Program-made: the position numbers and the translations under genes | The notes under the pieces: model-generated | What the model was told of the DNA's origin: nothing | The model's input: only the letters and a program-made list of their open reading frames with translations | Databases searched by the model: none | Origin: Tridacna crocea | Taxonomy: Eukaryota > Mollusca > Bivalvia > Cardiida > Cardiidae | Direction of reading: 5' to 3' | Assembly: GCA_943736015.1 (NCBI GenBank) | Contig: OX031062.1 | Coordinates: 32,585,462 to 32,649,461, forward strand | Length of the DNA stretch: 64,000 nucleotides | Shown here: positions 31,901 to 41,211 of the stretch, piece after piece | How the letters are laid out: each line of letters begins with the position of its first letter | Numbering within the stretch: the first letter of the stretch is position 1

Positions 31901-34900
31901 AGAAAATGCTGGTAACCATGTTACCAGCATTTCCTCGTTTTCTCACAATGTTTTCTACCCTATCATATAGAAAAATCATCTTTTCAGCAACTGTTAATTT
32001 GTCATCTGCAAAATGCTTTCAATTTGGTCTGGTCCAAAATTTGCTGTTTGGGAAAGGGTTAAACTTGTCAAGAAAAATGTTATTAATCTCACCAAAGGCT
32101 CACTTAATAACATTTCCCTAGACTCCTTTTATAAAATCTTATCTCAAAACTAAAAGCCAACTCATGTCAGATCCTATATGTTTTATAAGACTGTTTTGTA
32201 TAACAACTGGCAGAATCATAGTGTAGAACTACCAGCATATTTCTCCATTTCACAAGATTACTTAGAAGCTTTCTTCTTCAGGACCATTCAAAGTCTAGAT
32301 TTTGTGGAAAAAGGTAAGAAATGTTCTATGTTTCAAGTCTGTCTCTTGTTTCAGAGTCCCTGAAGACTCACATGAGGTCCCATACAATGCAGATGCCATA
32401 CATATGTGAGAAATGTGGGTCAGCGTATACCCTCAAGTCAAACCTGATTCAACATATGAAGACTCATGATGAAACTGTATATCAGTGTGCTGAGTGTAAA
32501 GTTGTCTTTAAGTGAGTATCAAAACAACAAAACATAGAAGTACAATGTATGTATGAAATTTGTCTACGTAAGCGAGTTTCACTAAACTGCATAATGTTAT
32601 GATTTAAGTAAATGGTTGTATTAACTTTACACTAGCTAATACCTGTTAGTGAAGCAAAAGTTGCATGAATTCTTTACCAAATGACAAAATTTTAGATGAC
32701 AAAATAAATGATAATAGAAAGCATTGTTGGAAAAGGAGAAAATACTGGTTACCAGCATATACCAACAATGTTTTCAAAAGGCTTCTTTCTTTCGGCCCTA
32801 AAATTTAGGGATTTTTTGGGTAAAGGATTAAAGCCAAATTTGAATTTATGTACACACTTTATTCCAAGACAGCCATGATCCCATAGATTCAGATAAGGCT
32901 GCATGGAACATGCAGTGGTATCATGCAAGTTATTTAACACAGATATTTTGTATTCTCAAAAAAGCCTTGGAATGTAAATAGCTCAACTGTGTCATATACT
33001 ATGTTCCACTTTTTTGTTGCTTAAAAAATTGAAGAGAAATATTTCCTATGTTCTATGTACCTGGTTTTTCTAGATTTTTGAAGGAAAAAAAAAAAAGGAA
33101 AAGGGAGAATATGATTGTGAAGAACATTTTCTCCTTTTCCGACAATGATTTCTACTCTTTCATTGACTGATCTTAAAAATTTTGTCCTCCTTAACCCTTT
33201 ACCAAACAATCCCTGGTTTTTACGGGTCTGGAATTGAAGCCTTTTGAAAACATTGTGGGAAAAGGAGAAAATGCTGGTAACCAGCATTTTCTCCTTTTCC
33301 CACAGTGTTTTCTTCCCTGCTGGAAACAAATTTTGCTTTTTGAGTAACATTAATTTTGTTGTCTGCAAGTGCTTTCGGTTTGGACCAGTCTAAAATTTTG
33401 TCATTTGGGAAAGGGTTAAAGATGCATCCTTATAACCAGAGAGTAACTAAACGCTTTTAAAACTTTACAATGTGTAAAATCTAGATACTGTAGCTTTGTG
33501 AACATAGATAAAACATCGATATAAGATGTATGGGATAAAGAGACACCAAGGGTTTGTCGAGATTAGGTGTATGGATAAAGCGATGCCAGGGATTTGAGAT
33601 AAGGTATATGGATAAAGAGATGCCAGGGATTTGTTGAGATAAGGTGTATGGATAAAGAGATGCCAGGGATTTATCTTTGATTTAACTCTTTACCAAACGA
33701 CAAAATTTTAGACTTGTCCAAATTAAAAGCATTTGCAGACGACAAAAAAAAATGTGACTCAAAAATAGAAGCTTGACTTTTGTAGAGTAGAAAACATTGA
33801 AAGCTTTCTTTCTCAAGGTCGTTAAAAGCCGGAATTGTGTGTTAAAAGAGTTAACTCTTTACCACACAATCCCGACTTTTAACGACCCTGAGAAAGATGC
33901 CTTTTGAAAACACTGTGGGAAAAGGAGGAAATGCTGGTAACCAGCATTTTCTCCTTTTCCCACAGTGTTTTCTACCCTTCCAAAATCAAATTTCAATTTT
34001 TCAGTCACCTTTATTTTGTCCTCTGCAAATGCAGGGTTTTCCATGACACACAAATCCTGTGTCATAGACACAATTTTATTTCAAATGATCCCCAAAACAA
34101 ATGACACTGTCATCGGTGACACAACTTTCCATAATCTAAATAATGTATGAAGTTGAATGAAGCTTCATAATTCCATGTCTGTTCTTGCTTCAATGTCAGA
34201 CAAACACCGTTCCTTTATTTTAGATAAAAGTGGTTTTCCGGTAATTTATTTATAGAATAAGCCTGGTTTACGCATTATTGCCGAAATGTATATTGGACTT
34301 GTGTCGTAAATATGGGCCCAGTCAAAGTTGTGCTTGAGTTCTCTGTATTTCATATCATATTTTACACGACTTCCGGTATATAAAAGTACACATTACCGGT
34401 CTGTGCTCTTTGCAAAAAATAATGTCATGATGAAGAAAACTGTAGCATTCTTCTATGGTCAACTTCGTACAACTGCTGATCAAGCCACTTCAAGCAGCGA
34501 TTCAGACGAGAATATTTGGTCTGTCAAAAAGTGGTATTGGCCTTTCCGTCAGAAATGACCAACCAACTTTTCAATCTTGGAAGTTGGCGTTTAAAGGTAA
34601 AATGCATGATAAATCATGCTTGAAGTTGATGACAAGGAAACCCATATTTTGACCCCCAAAATTAATGAAATGACCCTCAACTAATGAGGAAGGGGGTCAA
34701 AATGACCCCCTAATTTCAAAGCCGAGGGAAAACCCTGAAATGCTTTCAATTTGGACCAGTCTGAAATTGTAAAGAGTTAAACCAGAAGTTGTGGTTGTAA
34801 TCTCTTTTTCTATCCATTGTAATCTGTGCAACCTTGCAACCCTCAGGGGCAATATTTGGCATTAAAGTACAAGAATGATTATAATTTCATAAAATAAAGA

Positions 34901-37900
34901 TAAGTTTTGGTTACGAAACTGGATGAAAATGAGTCAAGATACATCATTAATTTGCCATCTGCAGTCTGCACAAGTCCAAACTGATGTTTTTTTTTAGAAA
35001 AACAAGACAGAAAAGGGGAAAAAATTACACAAAGTTGTTTTTGTATATTTCAATAGATCCCAGATGAATCTAGAGAAGCATATGAAGTTCCATACAGGAG
35101 AGACAATCAAAGTGTACCAGTGTGAACAGTGTAGTAAGACCTTTAGTCAGCAGAAAAACCTAGTGCAGCACATGAAAATACATGTACAGGGCGACAAACC
35201 CTACAAGTGCTCCGAATGTCCAGCCTCCTATAGCTATAAATGTCACCTCACCAGGCATCTGATGATACACTCAGGTAAGCAGTCAAACTGTTAACAGTAG
35301 CCACCTTAACTCTTTACCAAATGACTAAATTTTAGAAAGGTCCAAATCAAAAGCACTTGCAGACAACAAAATAAACATGACTCAGAAATTGAAACTTGAC
35401 TTCAAAAAGGTTTAAAACATTTTTGGAAAAGGAAAGAATGCTGGTTATCAGGATTTTCTCCTTTTCCCACAATGTTTTTAAAAGGCTTCTTTTTCAGGGT
35501 CATAAAAAACGAGGGATTGTTGCCTTTTCAAAATAAGTTTTAATGACCTTTACCAAACGACAAAATTTTAGATGTGTGCAACTGAGCACATTTGAAAATG
35601 AATAGATAATTGTGACTCAGTAACTGAAATTTGTTTTGGAATGGGTACCAGCATTGTCTCCTTTTCCCAATATGTTTTCAAAGACTTTCTGTCTGGCAGT
35701 CATTAAACTCGGCAATATGTTGTAAACAGTTTAAAGAAAAGGCATTGAAAAACATGTTGGAAAAAAGGAGAAAATGCTTGGATAAAATATTTTGCTGTGT
35801 TTTAACCCATTACTACACAATCCCTACTTTTGATGCCCCTGAGAAAGAAGCCTTTAGAAAACATTGTAAGAAAAGGAGAAAAAGCTGGTAACCAGCATTT
35901 TCTCCTTTTCTCACAATGTTTTCTACCCTTCACAATACAAATTTCAAATTTTCAGTCACTTTTATATTGTCATCAGCAAATGCTTTGGATTTGGACAAAC
36001 CTGAAATATTGTGGTTTGGTCATGAGTTAAAGCAAAGTTAAAATCAAGTGCACCCAAATCAAATAATTCTTCAGTATATATTTGTCGCAATGTTGTTCAT
36101 GTAGATAATCCATGCAGAAAAGGATTTTTTGTAAATGTTGAGTTCTTGTCTCAGCCCTTGTGTCATCATCTGTATTGTTGGCATGACTATATCTGGGTGA
36201 TAAATGAAAATTTTTACTTAAAATTAGGACTAGTGTTAACAGTCAAAAGGGGAAACTATATACAAGAGAGACTGGTAACCATCAAACTACTAACTCTTTA
36301 CCACACAATCGCGACTTTTAACGACTCTGAGAAAGAAAGTCTTTGAAAACATTGTGGGAAAAGGAGAAAATGCTGATAACCAGCATTTTCTCCTTTTCCA
36401 ACAATGTTTTCTACCCTTTCCAAATCAAATTTTAATTTTTGATTCACATTTATTTTGTCGTCTGCAAATGGACTAGTCCAAAATTTGTCGTTTGGTAAAG
36501 AGTTAAAATGTAAATTTTATGTCCATGTTTTGACTTAAAAATTTCATTGATTTAGAATTTTCATTGAAAATCAAGCATTTACAGCTAAGCGTTGGCATCT
36601 GCTTACTATTCTGTTGTTTCAGAACTTTCCCTTTCAACTGCAGTTCAAACTTTTTCTTACTTCTTTGTCTTTGCAGGTGACAAACCATACAAATGTAATT
36701 TCTGTGGGAAAGCTTTTAACCGAAATGCTCATCTAATTCGCCACAGAAAAATTCATAGTGGAGCAGAAAAAGAATGGAAATGTAACCAGTGTGGATTTGC
36801 ATTCTGGGAAAAAAGTGATCTATTTCGGCATATAAGATCCCATGAAGGTAACCGTCCTTTTAAATGTGAGTTTTGTGACCAGACATTTGTCTGGAAACGG
36901 TACCTGCTGAAACACTTGAACAGTAACCACAGAGGTGATGATAGATTTTTCTGTCCTGACTGCTGCAAATGCCTTTCTGCTGAAGAAGAATTAATAGAAC
37001 ATCAGAACACAGAACACGGGAACAAGAAAGCTCTCACTCACACGTGTGATATATGTGGCGAGGAGTTTTATTTCAAATACAAATTAGATGAGCACATGTA
37101 TATCCACACAGGTCAAAAAGCCCATAAATGTGATAAATGCTCAGAAAGTTTTGTAAGCAGAAAGGAGCTGGACAGACATGTAGCTGAACATTCTCAAGAG
37201 GTATCATTTCACTGCAATACATGTAATAAGACATTTGGATCTATTGACCAGCTGCAGCGCCATGTGAAACTTCACACAGGCCATGGAAAGTACCCTTGCT
37301 CTATATGTGGTGCTTCATTCCGCTGGAAAAGTCAGTTGTCCAGTCACATGGTGGTACATTCCCAGGACTTTGATTTCATTTGTGGAGTTTGTAACAAGCA
37401 ATTTAAGCGCAAGCGAGATTTGACAAGGCATGTTAAGATATACCATGACACAAAGCCTCCATACACTTGTTTTGAATGTAATCAAGATTTCCATTCTCCC
37501 TTCAACCTGCACAAACACAAGTCTGAAACTCACTGGAAGAGAGCTGACGCTGAAGATTTTCCATGTAGCCACTGCTCGGGTTACTTTAGGTTTAAGAAAG
37601 ATCTCATTCGCCATGAAGCAAAAGTCCATCCACCCCGGCCATTTACATGTACCCTATGCCAGAAGCGCTTTACAATGATGAAGTTCCTTGAGAAGCATTT
37701 TGAGCTGCACCATGAGGGTATAGAGATGCTACAGGGAGAAAACTATACAATAGTAAAAACTGAAGTAGTGGAGAATACAGTGCAGAACACTGCCGGTGAG
37801 GCTGGTGATCCAGGTGAAGTAAGTGAGCAAGTTGTAACTGAAGAATACCAGTCCACCACTGGAATGGAGGTGGATGGAACAGGAGATACAAATTTTGAAA

Positions 37901-38661
37901 ATGGATCAGAGTCCATGTTTGTGGTGGAAAATGTTGACACGCTCACAAATGGTGAACTTCTTTCCCATTTGAAGCAGGCAGGGGAAGCTAATCAAATTAC
38001 TGTAACGGAAGCAGAAGAGAATGTTTATCATGCAAGTATTATCAATCAGGAACATCTTGAACAGCAGCAGCCAATCTCAGAAGCAATTACCCTAGCTCAT
38101 CTTTCGGAACAGCAAACAATTATTGACCCGACTCAGGAACTTGTTCCCATGGTAGTAGAGACTACAGAGCATGTTGAAGTTGGCAAACAGCCCAACCCTC
38201 AAGTTATTAATGTATCCACAGACACTGCCACTCAGACGCAAAAGGCACAGATGCTCATACCTAAGGTCGTGACCCTGCCCCAACCCACAGCTGTGTCAGT
38301 GGCACAGCCTCAAGTAATAAGGATTCAACCAAAATCATTGCCAGCAACCATTTCTTTTTCACCTATAGGTGTCACAAATGCAGATGGAGGGCATAAGGTA
38401 AATAAAGTATACATTCAGAGAAAAGTGGTTCCTGTCAGCCCTAAAACTAACACAGGTGGTAATGTAAAGATTTTGAGTATTTCTGGAGGAACACAGACAG
38501 GTACAAATGTACCAGCAAATGTACCAGCAGTTACTAACCTAACCGATGTATCAACACAGTTACAGATTACGGACAATACAATTATAGCTGGAATGTTACC
38601 TACCACAGCAGAGGATTTAGTCAATGCAGAAGTGGTAGAGCAAGCACAGACTTCTATGTGA
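25821..38661 (+). CDS. C2H2 zinc-finger protein gene, 5 coding exons, 894 residues
   Basis: Probable nuclear DNA-binding transcription regulator. Exons 25821-25922, 27552-27774, 32355-32511, 35057-35274 and 36677-38661 join in frame (junction codons Gln|Ile, Glu109, Lys161, Gly234). ATG context is AAAATGG. Residues 1-69 are an acidic/polar N terminus without a recognised domain. From Cys70 to about residue 580 there are about 18 C2H2 fingers. The first has a stretched Cys-His gap, and several in the second half have H-X4-H spacing or weak linkers. TGEKP-like linkers are few (GDKPYKC twice). Residues 580-894 are rich in Gln, Thr, Val and Glu, typical of an activation-type tail. Three introns interrupt finger modules. 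I do not recognise an orthologue by name. Confidence 0.92.
25923..26334. other. Intron, no feature
   Basis: AT-rich intron start; nothing recognised before the MITE at 26335. Confidence 0.4.
26335..26580 (-). mobile_element. TTAA MITE, A-type with duplicated hairpin tip
   Basis: TTAA-CCCTTTCCC ... GGAAAGGG-TTAA. The segment GGTTACCAGCA-ATTT is present twice at the palindrome centre. Confidence 0.85.
26627..26749 (+). mobile_element. TTAA MITE, short copy
   Basis: Begins at GGGTAGAAAACATGG. The tip (ATGCTGGTTACCAGCAT) is lost, giving GAAAACAATTTCTTTTCCC. Confidence 0.65.
26926..27135 (-). mobile_element. TTAA MITE, A-type, left arm lost
   Basis: CCCTTTATCGAAC start, GTTTGGTTGAGTTAA end. The left arm is collapsed between ATTGTGG and CAACCATC. 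Confidence 0.75.
27293..27520 (-). mobile_element. TTAA MITE, A-type, next to exon 2
   Basis: TTAA-CCCTTTAGC start, complete hairpin, centre base A. Its right end (GGAAAGGGTTA) stands 31 bp upstream of exon 2, so it borders the branch-point region. Confidence 0.9.
27552..27774 (+). CDS. Zinc-finger gene exon 2
   Basis: 74 codons plus 1 nt: IATHDVHTTGG... then finger 1 (YMCTDC...HLKQH) and the Cys half of finger 2 (FKCDLC). AATACAG acceptor, GTAAAT donor. Confidence 0.92.
27790..27885. repeat. GATATCATCACTAGTGACGATATC repeat
   Basis: Perfect-looking short palindrome (halves GATATCATCACTA / GTGACGATATC) shared with repeats near 1236 and 30867. Confidence 0.5.
28022..28125 (-). mobile_element. 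TTAA MITE, right half only
   Basis: TTTTCCATTCTTTCACAATAAA to GAATTTGGACAAGTCC. Hairpin absent. Confidence 0.6.
28223..29430. mobile_element. 1.2-kb TIR transposon, 8-bp TSD, iterated ACCGAAATAC motif
   Basis: Flanked on both sides by TTCTCTGC (28215-28222 and 29431-29438). Terminal inverted repeats of about 55-60 bp begin GGTCCGACGAATCACAGAAA and end in its mirror, TTTCTGTGATTTGTCGGACC. The motif ACCGAAATAC (or its complement GTATTTCGGT) occurs at both ends and internally (about 28457, 28641, 28674, 29193). A C15 run lies at 29312-29326. No transposase ORF; longest reading frames are ~64 codons. The TSD length fits hAT, P or Merlin-like classes; I cannot choose between them. Confidence 0.85.
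29439..30475. other. Intronic stretch, no feature
   Basis: Includes several 60-72-codon frames without motifs. AT-rich with scattered CpG. No repeat copy recognised. Confidence 0.4.
30481..30817. repeat. 35-bp inverted repeat enclosing a MITE
   Basis: TATTTTTGATATGAAAAATA at 30481 is mirrored by TATTTTTCATATCAAAAATA ending at 30817, with the next ~14 bp also pairing. The MITE 30518-30746 sits in the loop. Confidence 0.75.
30518..30746 (+). mobile_element. TTAA MITE, A-type
   Basis: TTAA-CTCTTTACC ... GGTAAAGAG-TTAA. Complete hairpin, centre base C. Inserted in the loop of a larger fold-back. Confidence 0.9.
30840..30965. repeat. CACTAGTGATGAT dispersed repeat
   Basis: Same block order as 1236-1370, with an extra GATATGATATCATCACTAGT mirror. 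Confidence 0.5.
31278..31505 (-). mobile_element. TTAA MITE, A-type
   Basis: CAACCCTTTGCTG start, complete tip, centre base A. The right half is diverged (TTATTACAATATTAAGG). Confidence 0.75.
31826..32062 (-). mobile_element. TTAA MITE, A-type with enlarged tip
   Basis: TTAA at both ends. The centre reads CTGGTAACCATGTTACCAG, an 8-bp symmetrical expansion of the normal tip. Confidence 0.85.
32355..32511 (+). CDS. Zinc-finger gene exon 3
   Basis: Completes Glu109, then the His half of finger 2 (SLKTHMRSH), finger 3 (YICEKC...HMKTH) and the Cys half of finger 4 (YQCAEC). TTTCAG acceptor after a pyrimidine tract, GTGAGT donor. Confidence 0.95.
32668..32832 (+). mobile_element. TTAA MITE, A-type, shortened
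   Basis: The stretch between TTTTAGA and the GATGACAAAATAAATG block is deleted. The right arm is cut after CCAGCAT and resumes at CCAACAATG. Confidence 0.75.
33058..33190 (-). mobile_element. TTAA MITE, degenerate
   Basis: CCTGGTTTTTCTAG start and ACATTTTCTCCTTTTCC right arm. Left arm replaced by an A-rich run. Confidence 0.55.
33191..33419 (-). mobile_element. TTAA MITE, A-type
   Basis: TTAA-CCCTTTACC ... GGAAAGGG-TTAA. Hairpin complete with one mismatch, centre base A. Confidence 0.92.
33527..33676. repeat. ~40-bp tandem repeat, about 3.7 units
   Basis: Units of GTATGGATAAAGAGATGCC, AGGGATTTGTTGAGATAAGG. The first unit is the most diverged. Confidence 0.85.
33682..33854 (+). mobile_element. 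TTAA MITE with whole hairpin deleted
   Basis: Both ends intact. GTAGAAAACATTG joins directly to AAAGCTTTCTTTCTC, so only the ~65-bp hairpin is missing. Its last TTAA is also the first TTAA of the next copy. Confidence 0.88.
33851..34780 (-). mobile_element. TTAA MITE, A-type, carrying a 706-bp insert
   Basis: TTAA-CTCTTTACC ... AAAGAG-TTAA. Hairpin complete, centre base A. Interrupted in CTGCAAATGCTTTC by the element at 34032-34737. Confidence 0.88.
34032..34737. mobile_element. 706-bp CAGGGTTTTCC element with TATA box
   Basis: Starts CAGGGTTTTCC and ends GGAAAACCCTG; the host MITE sequence AAATG is repeated on both sides (34027-34031 and 34738-34742). CAGGG ends resemble hAT elements, though the duplication seen is 5 rather than 8 bp. 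Inside, TATATAAAAG (about 34376-34385) precedes a short ORF starting MMKKTVAFFYGQLRTT, with a Ser/Asp stretch (SSSDSDEN). This looks like a deletion derivative that kept a promoter and an N-terminal piece; that reading is inference. Confidence 0.75.
35057..35274 (+). CDS. Zinc-finger gene exon 4
   Basis: Completes Lys161, then the His half of finger 4 (NLEKHMKFH), fingers 5 (YQCEQC...HMKIH) and 6 (YKCSEC...HLMIH). Ends one base into Gly234. AATAG acceptor, GTAAGC donor. Confidence 0.95.
35306..35521 (+). mobile_element. TTAA MITE, A-type, right end lost
   Basis: TTAA-CTCTTTACC starts 31 bp after exon 4. Hairpin with mismatches (GGTTATCAGG). The terminal GGTAAAGAGTTAA is missing. Confidence 0.78.
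35539..35733 (+). mobile_element. TTAA MITE, left arm deleted
   Basis: TTGGAATGG joins directly to GTACCAGCATTGTCTCC, so the left arm up to the centre is missing. Confidence 0.75.
35737..35781 (-). mobile_element. TTAA MITE, left-arm fragment
   Basis: GAAAAACATGTTGGAAAAAAGG to AAATGCTTGG, ending near the centre. Confidence 0.5.
35812..36030 (-). mobile_element. TTAA MITE, A-type
   Basis: TTAA-CCCATTACT ... ATGAG-TTAA. Arms pair through GTAAGAAAAGGAG / TCTCCTTTTCTCAC with a mismatch, centre base A. Confidence 0.88.
36289..36506 (-). mobile_element. TTAA MITE, A-type
   Basis: CTCTTTACC ... GGTAAAGAG-TTAA. Hairpin with two mismatches, centre base A. It lies 170 bp before zinc-finger exon 5. 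Confidence 0.88.
36677..38661 (+). CDS. Zinc-finger gene exon 5: fingers 7-18 and tail
   Basis: 660 codons and a TGA stop. Fingers 7 (YKCNFC...HRKIH) to 18 (FTCTLC...HFELHH), then a long tail with EVVEN, QPQVIRIQPK and TTAEDLVNAEVV. TTTGCAG acceptor. Confidence 0.97.
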
Positions 38662-38825
38662 GTGCCTTCTCCTGGGCCATATTTATCAAAAACTCTTACT
38701 AGTGTTCTAAAACTTTGTAAAACCCAGGGTTTGTAATTTACTTGGCTTAGATGCTCTTGTCAAATTAAATGCCGGATTAGAAACTAGAATTGAATATACC
38801 ATTTTCCACACAAGTGTGTTTAAAG

Positions 38826-38905
38826 AATCATAAGAAGACATTTGAAAATGTTGTGGGTAAAGGAGAAAATGATAGTTACAAGCATTTTCTCCTTTTTCCA
38901 TTACA
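38826..38905 (-). mobile_element. TTAA MITE core fragment
   Basis: TTGAAAATGTTGTGGGTAAAGG to TCTCCTTTTTCC, tip TGATAGTTACAAGCA. Confidence 0.6.
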
Positions 38906-38940
38906 TGTAAGTTTAAAGTGCTGCATTGCAACTTGCAAAC

Positions 38941-39125
38941 AGTTAATCTTTTACAAAACAAGTCAAAAGTTTTAACAACCTTAAAAAAGAAAGCTTTTGA
39001 AAACATCGTGGGCCCCACAATGTTTTCTTTCCTTCCCACAACAGATTTCAAATTTTTAGTCACTTTTATTTTGTCTTCTGCAAATGCTTTCAATTGGGAC
39101 CAGTCCAAAATTTTGTTAAGAGTCA
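38941..39125 (-). mobile_element. TTAA MITE with hairpin trimmed symmetrically
   Basis: GAAAACATCGTGGG meets CCCCACAATGTTTTC directly. The outer stem of the hairpin is kept and ~24 bp from each arm and the tip are gone. Confidence 0.8.
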
Positions 39126-39314
39126 AGAGATATAGATCAATACAGCTCCCTTTTTTTGCATTCCATGTGAAGAGTATCTCAACTGAATTCTCTTGTTTGC
39201 CACACACATTAGTTCGAACATAGCCACATGATAAATAAACGTCTTGCAATATTCCCAATTGAACATGAGGGTGGATGCCAAATTTCAAGTTGCAATTGTA
39301 ATCTATGCAATCTC

Positions 39315-39551
39315 TTAACCCTTTACCCCATAGATACACATTTTGACGTATCAACAACAGACAGCCTTCTGCTTTTGAAAACATTGTGGGAAAAGGAGAA
39401 ATTGCTTGTAATGTGCAATTTCTCCTTTTCCCACAATGCTTTCCACTCAATCAGATATTTGAATCCTCATTTATCCATATTTTTGACATCATATCTTTAT
39501 TTGCTGCTGAAGTGGAAGAGCCTTAAATTGGCATATTAGATAAAGGGTTAA
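39315..39551 (-). mobile_element. TTAA MITE, intermediate B/C-type
   Basis: TTAA-CCCTTTACC ... ATAAAGGG-TTAA. Tip GAAATTGCTTGTAATGTGCAATTTC (two halves around TAATG). The flanks resemble B (CCATAGATAC). Confidence 0.82.
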
Positions 39552-39880
39552 GGATAGGGCACCTTAATGGGATTCTTTCAACATTGTCTTTCATTGCTGA
39601 AAAAATGTAGGGTATCGGCTAAGGCGAGGGTAAGGGCTAAACCATCAGCCGATACATGCTGGTGCCCTGCAATGATAACAGATTACCAGAGTCTTAGCCG
39701 AATCCACATAATATTGTTAACGAAAGGCAATGTTACATGAATCGCATGAAGGTGGCCTATCTTTAACTGCCAGGGGAAAATATTTATTATGAGGTCACAA
39801 CAAATGACTATAGCGTGACCAATAACGGACAAAGTTAAGTATATTTGGCTTACAATGAATACTTTCATTCTTCAGTCACC

Positions 39881-40108
39881 TACCTCTTTACTAAATGACA
39901 AAATTTTGGACTTATCCAAATTGAAAGTATTTGCAGATGACAAAATGAATGTGAATCAGAAATGGAAACTTGATTTGGTAAGGGTAATAAACATTGGGGG
40001 AAAAGGAGAAAATGCTGGTTACCAGCATTTTCTCCTTTTCCCACAATGTTTTCAAAAGGCTTCTTTCTCAGGGCCATTAAAAGTCAGGATTGTGTGGTAA
40101 AGACTTAA
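39881..40108 (+). mobile_element. TTAA MITE, A-type
   Basis: CCTCTTTACTAAATGAC start, GGTAAAGACTTAA end. Hairpin nearly complete, centre base T. Confidence 0.88.
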
Positions 40109-40109
40109 G

Positions 40110-40147
40110 CCACTAGTCTAGAATTTTGTCAACTGATAAAGAGGTAA
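40110..40147 (-). mobile_element. TTAA MITE end fragment
   Basis: ACTAGTCTAGAATTTTGTCAAC, TGATAAAGAGGTAA: right end of a minus copy only. Confidence 0.5.
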
Positions 40148-40178
40148 CCAAATGCATTTTTGACTGATAGGCATCAAG

Positions 40179-40268
40179 TTAACCCATTCCAACATAATCA
40201 AGGCTTTTAACGACCGGACTCTGATGGAGAAGCTTCTTGAAAACATACAGGAAAAGAAGAAAATGATG
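40179..40268 (-). mobile_element. TTAA MITE, half copy
   Basis: TTAA-CCCATTCC start to the left arm (GGAAAAGAAGAAAATGATGATG), running into a short GATGATGAAATTTGTATACA duplication. Confidence 0.65.
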
Positions 40269-40462
40269 ATGAAATTTGTATACACAAATGATGATGAAAT
40301 TTGTATACATATACATATAGTTCCAAATAGAGGGAGTGATTTTGATTTTAAAAATTAAAATTAAAAATGTTTGTTATTGTGCACGAAACCCTGTTATGGG
40401 TACTTATTAGAACTGTCTCAACAAGCCGATTCTAATGAGTAACCAAAACATAAGATTGAAAA

Positions 40463-40547
40463 AGAAATAATGGATTAAGAATACCATTACTTCCCCCTTA
40501 TCTGGAACTATTGGGGGAAGTAATGGTATTCTTAATCCATTATTTCT
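40463..40547. repeat. Perfect 35-bp hairpin, 15-nt loop
   Basis: AGAAATAATGGATTAAGAAT... at the left and ...ATTCTTAATCCATTATTTCT at the right are exact reverse complements over 35 bp, with loop TTATCTGGAACTATT. Not related to the MITE family. Could be a young fold-back element or the template for a hairpin RNA. Confidence 0.9.
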
Positions 40548-40825
40548 GACGGATTATGATACTGACTTTTCCAGTTTTTGTTTTGTTGCAGTGGATGCCT
40601 GTGACATGAGCTTAATGTGCATGTTTATAAAAAATAGTCCTTGTGTTATGCATGAGATATGTATGGTAGAGTAAGGAAAGTCTGTTTCTTGGTCATTTAT
40701 TAGTTAAGGGCATAAACAGGTTGAATTTTATGTTTTAAGTACTATGTACTTCTTCCTTTTGATTGTAACAGTTTTATTTTGTTGTCATTGTGTTTTTAGA
40801 TGAAAAGTTCAATGAAATGCTTAAC

Positions 40826-41060
40826 CTTTAGATTTGTCCAGCTTGAAGGGAGGCATTTGCAGACTATTAAGTACCTTAAATGATGAAATCTGTAGGGAGG
40901 TGGATAGAAAATATTGTGATAAAAGGAGAAAATGCTGGTAACACTAAACAGCAAATTTGTCCAACTGGAAGGCAGGCATTTGCAGACTACTAAGTACCTC
41001 AAATGATGAAATCTTTAGGGTTGGATAGAAAATATTGTGGTAACAGTAGAAAATGGTGGT
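40826..41060 (+). mobile_element. Tandem pair of half MITEs
   Basis: Two ~117-bp units, each running from GTCCAnCTTGAAGG/GTCCAACTGGAAGG through GGCATTTGCAGACTA to AATGCTGGTAACAC or AATGGTGGTAACAC. Each stops at the palindrome centre. Confidence 0.82.
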
Positions 41061-41211
41061 AACACAAACAATAAAGATGTCTATGTCTAAGATCTGTCAG
41101 AATACTAGATTTGGTAAAAGGTCAATATCTTCGGAGTATTGTAGTACATGTATCATGTTGATATTTCGTTGTTAACTAATTTACATTTGGGTTAAAAAGA
41201 TGATATGTATG

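Larger units (their letters stand above)
38662..39255 (+). other. Probable 3' UTR of zinc-finger gene
   Basis: If AATAAA at 39234-39239 is the poly(A) signal, the UTR would contain two MITE remnants, so MITE sequence would be in mature mRNA. A weak ATTAAA occurs at 38764-38769. Confidence 0.3.

Noticed and set aside
38707..39450. 247-codon minus-strand ORF
   Set aside because: Composed of three MITE remnants read through in one frame. Hairpin-derived peptide words and lack of any domain argue against a gene.
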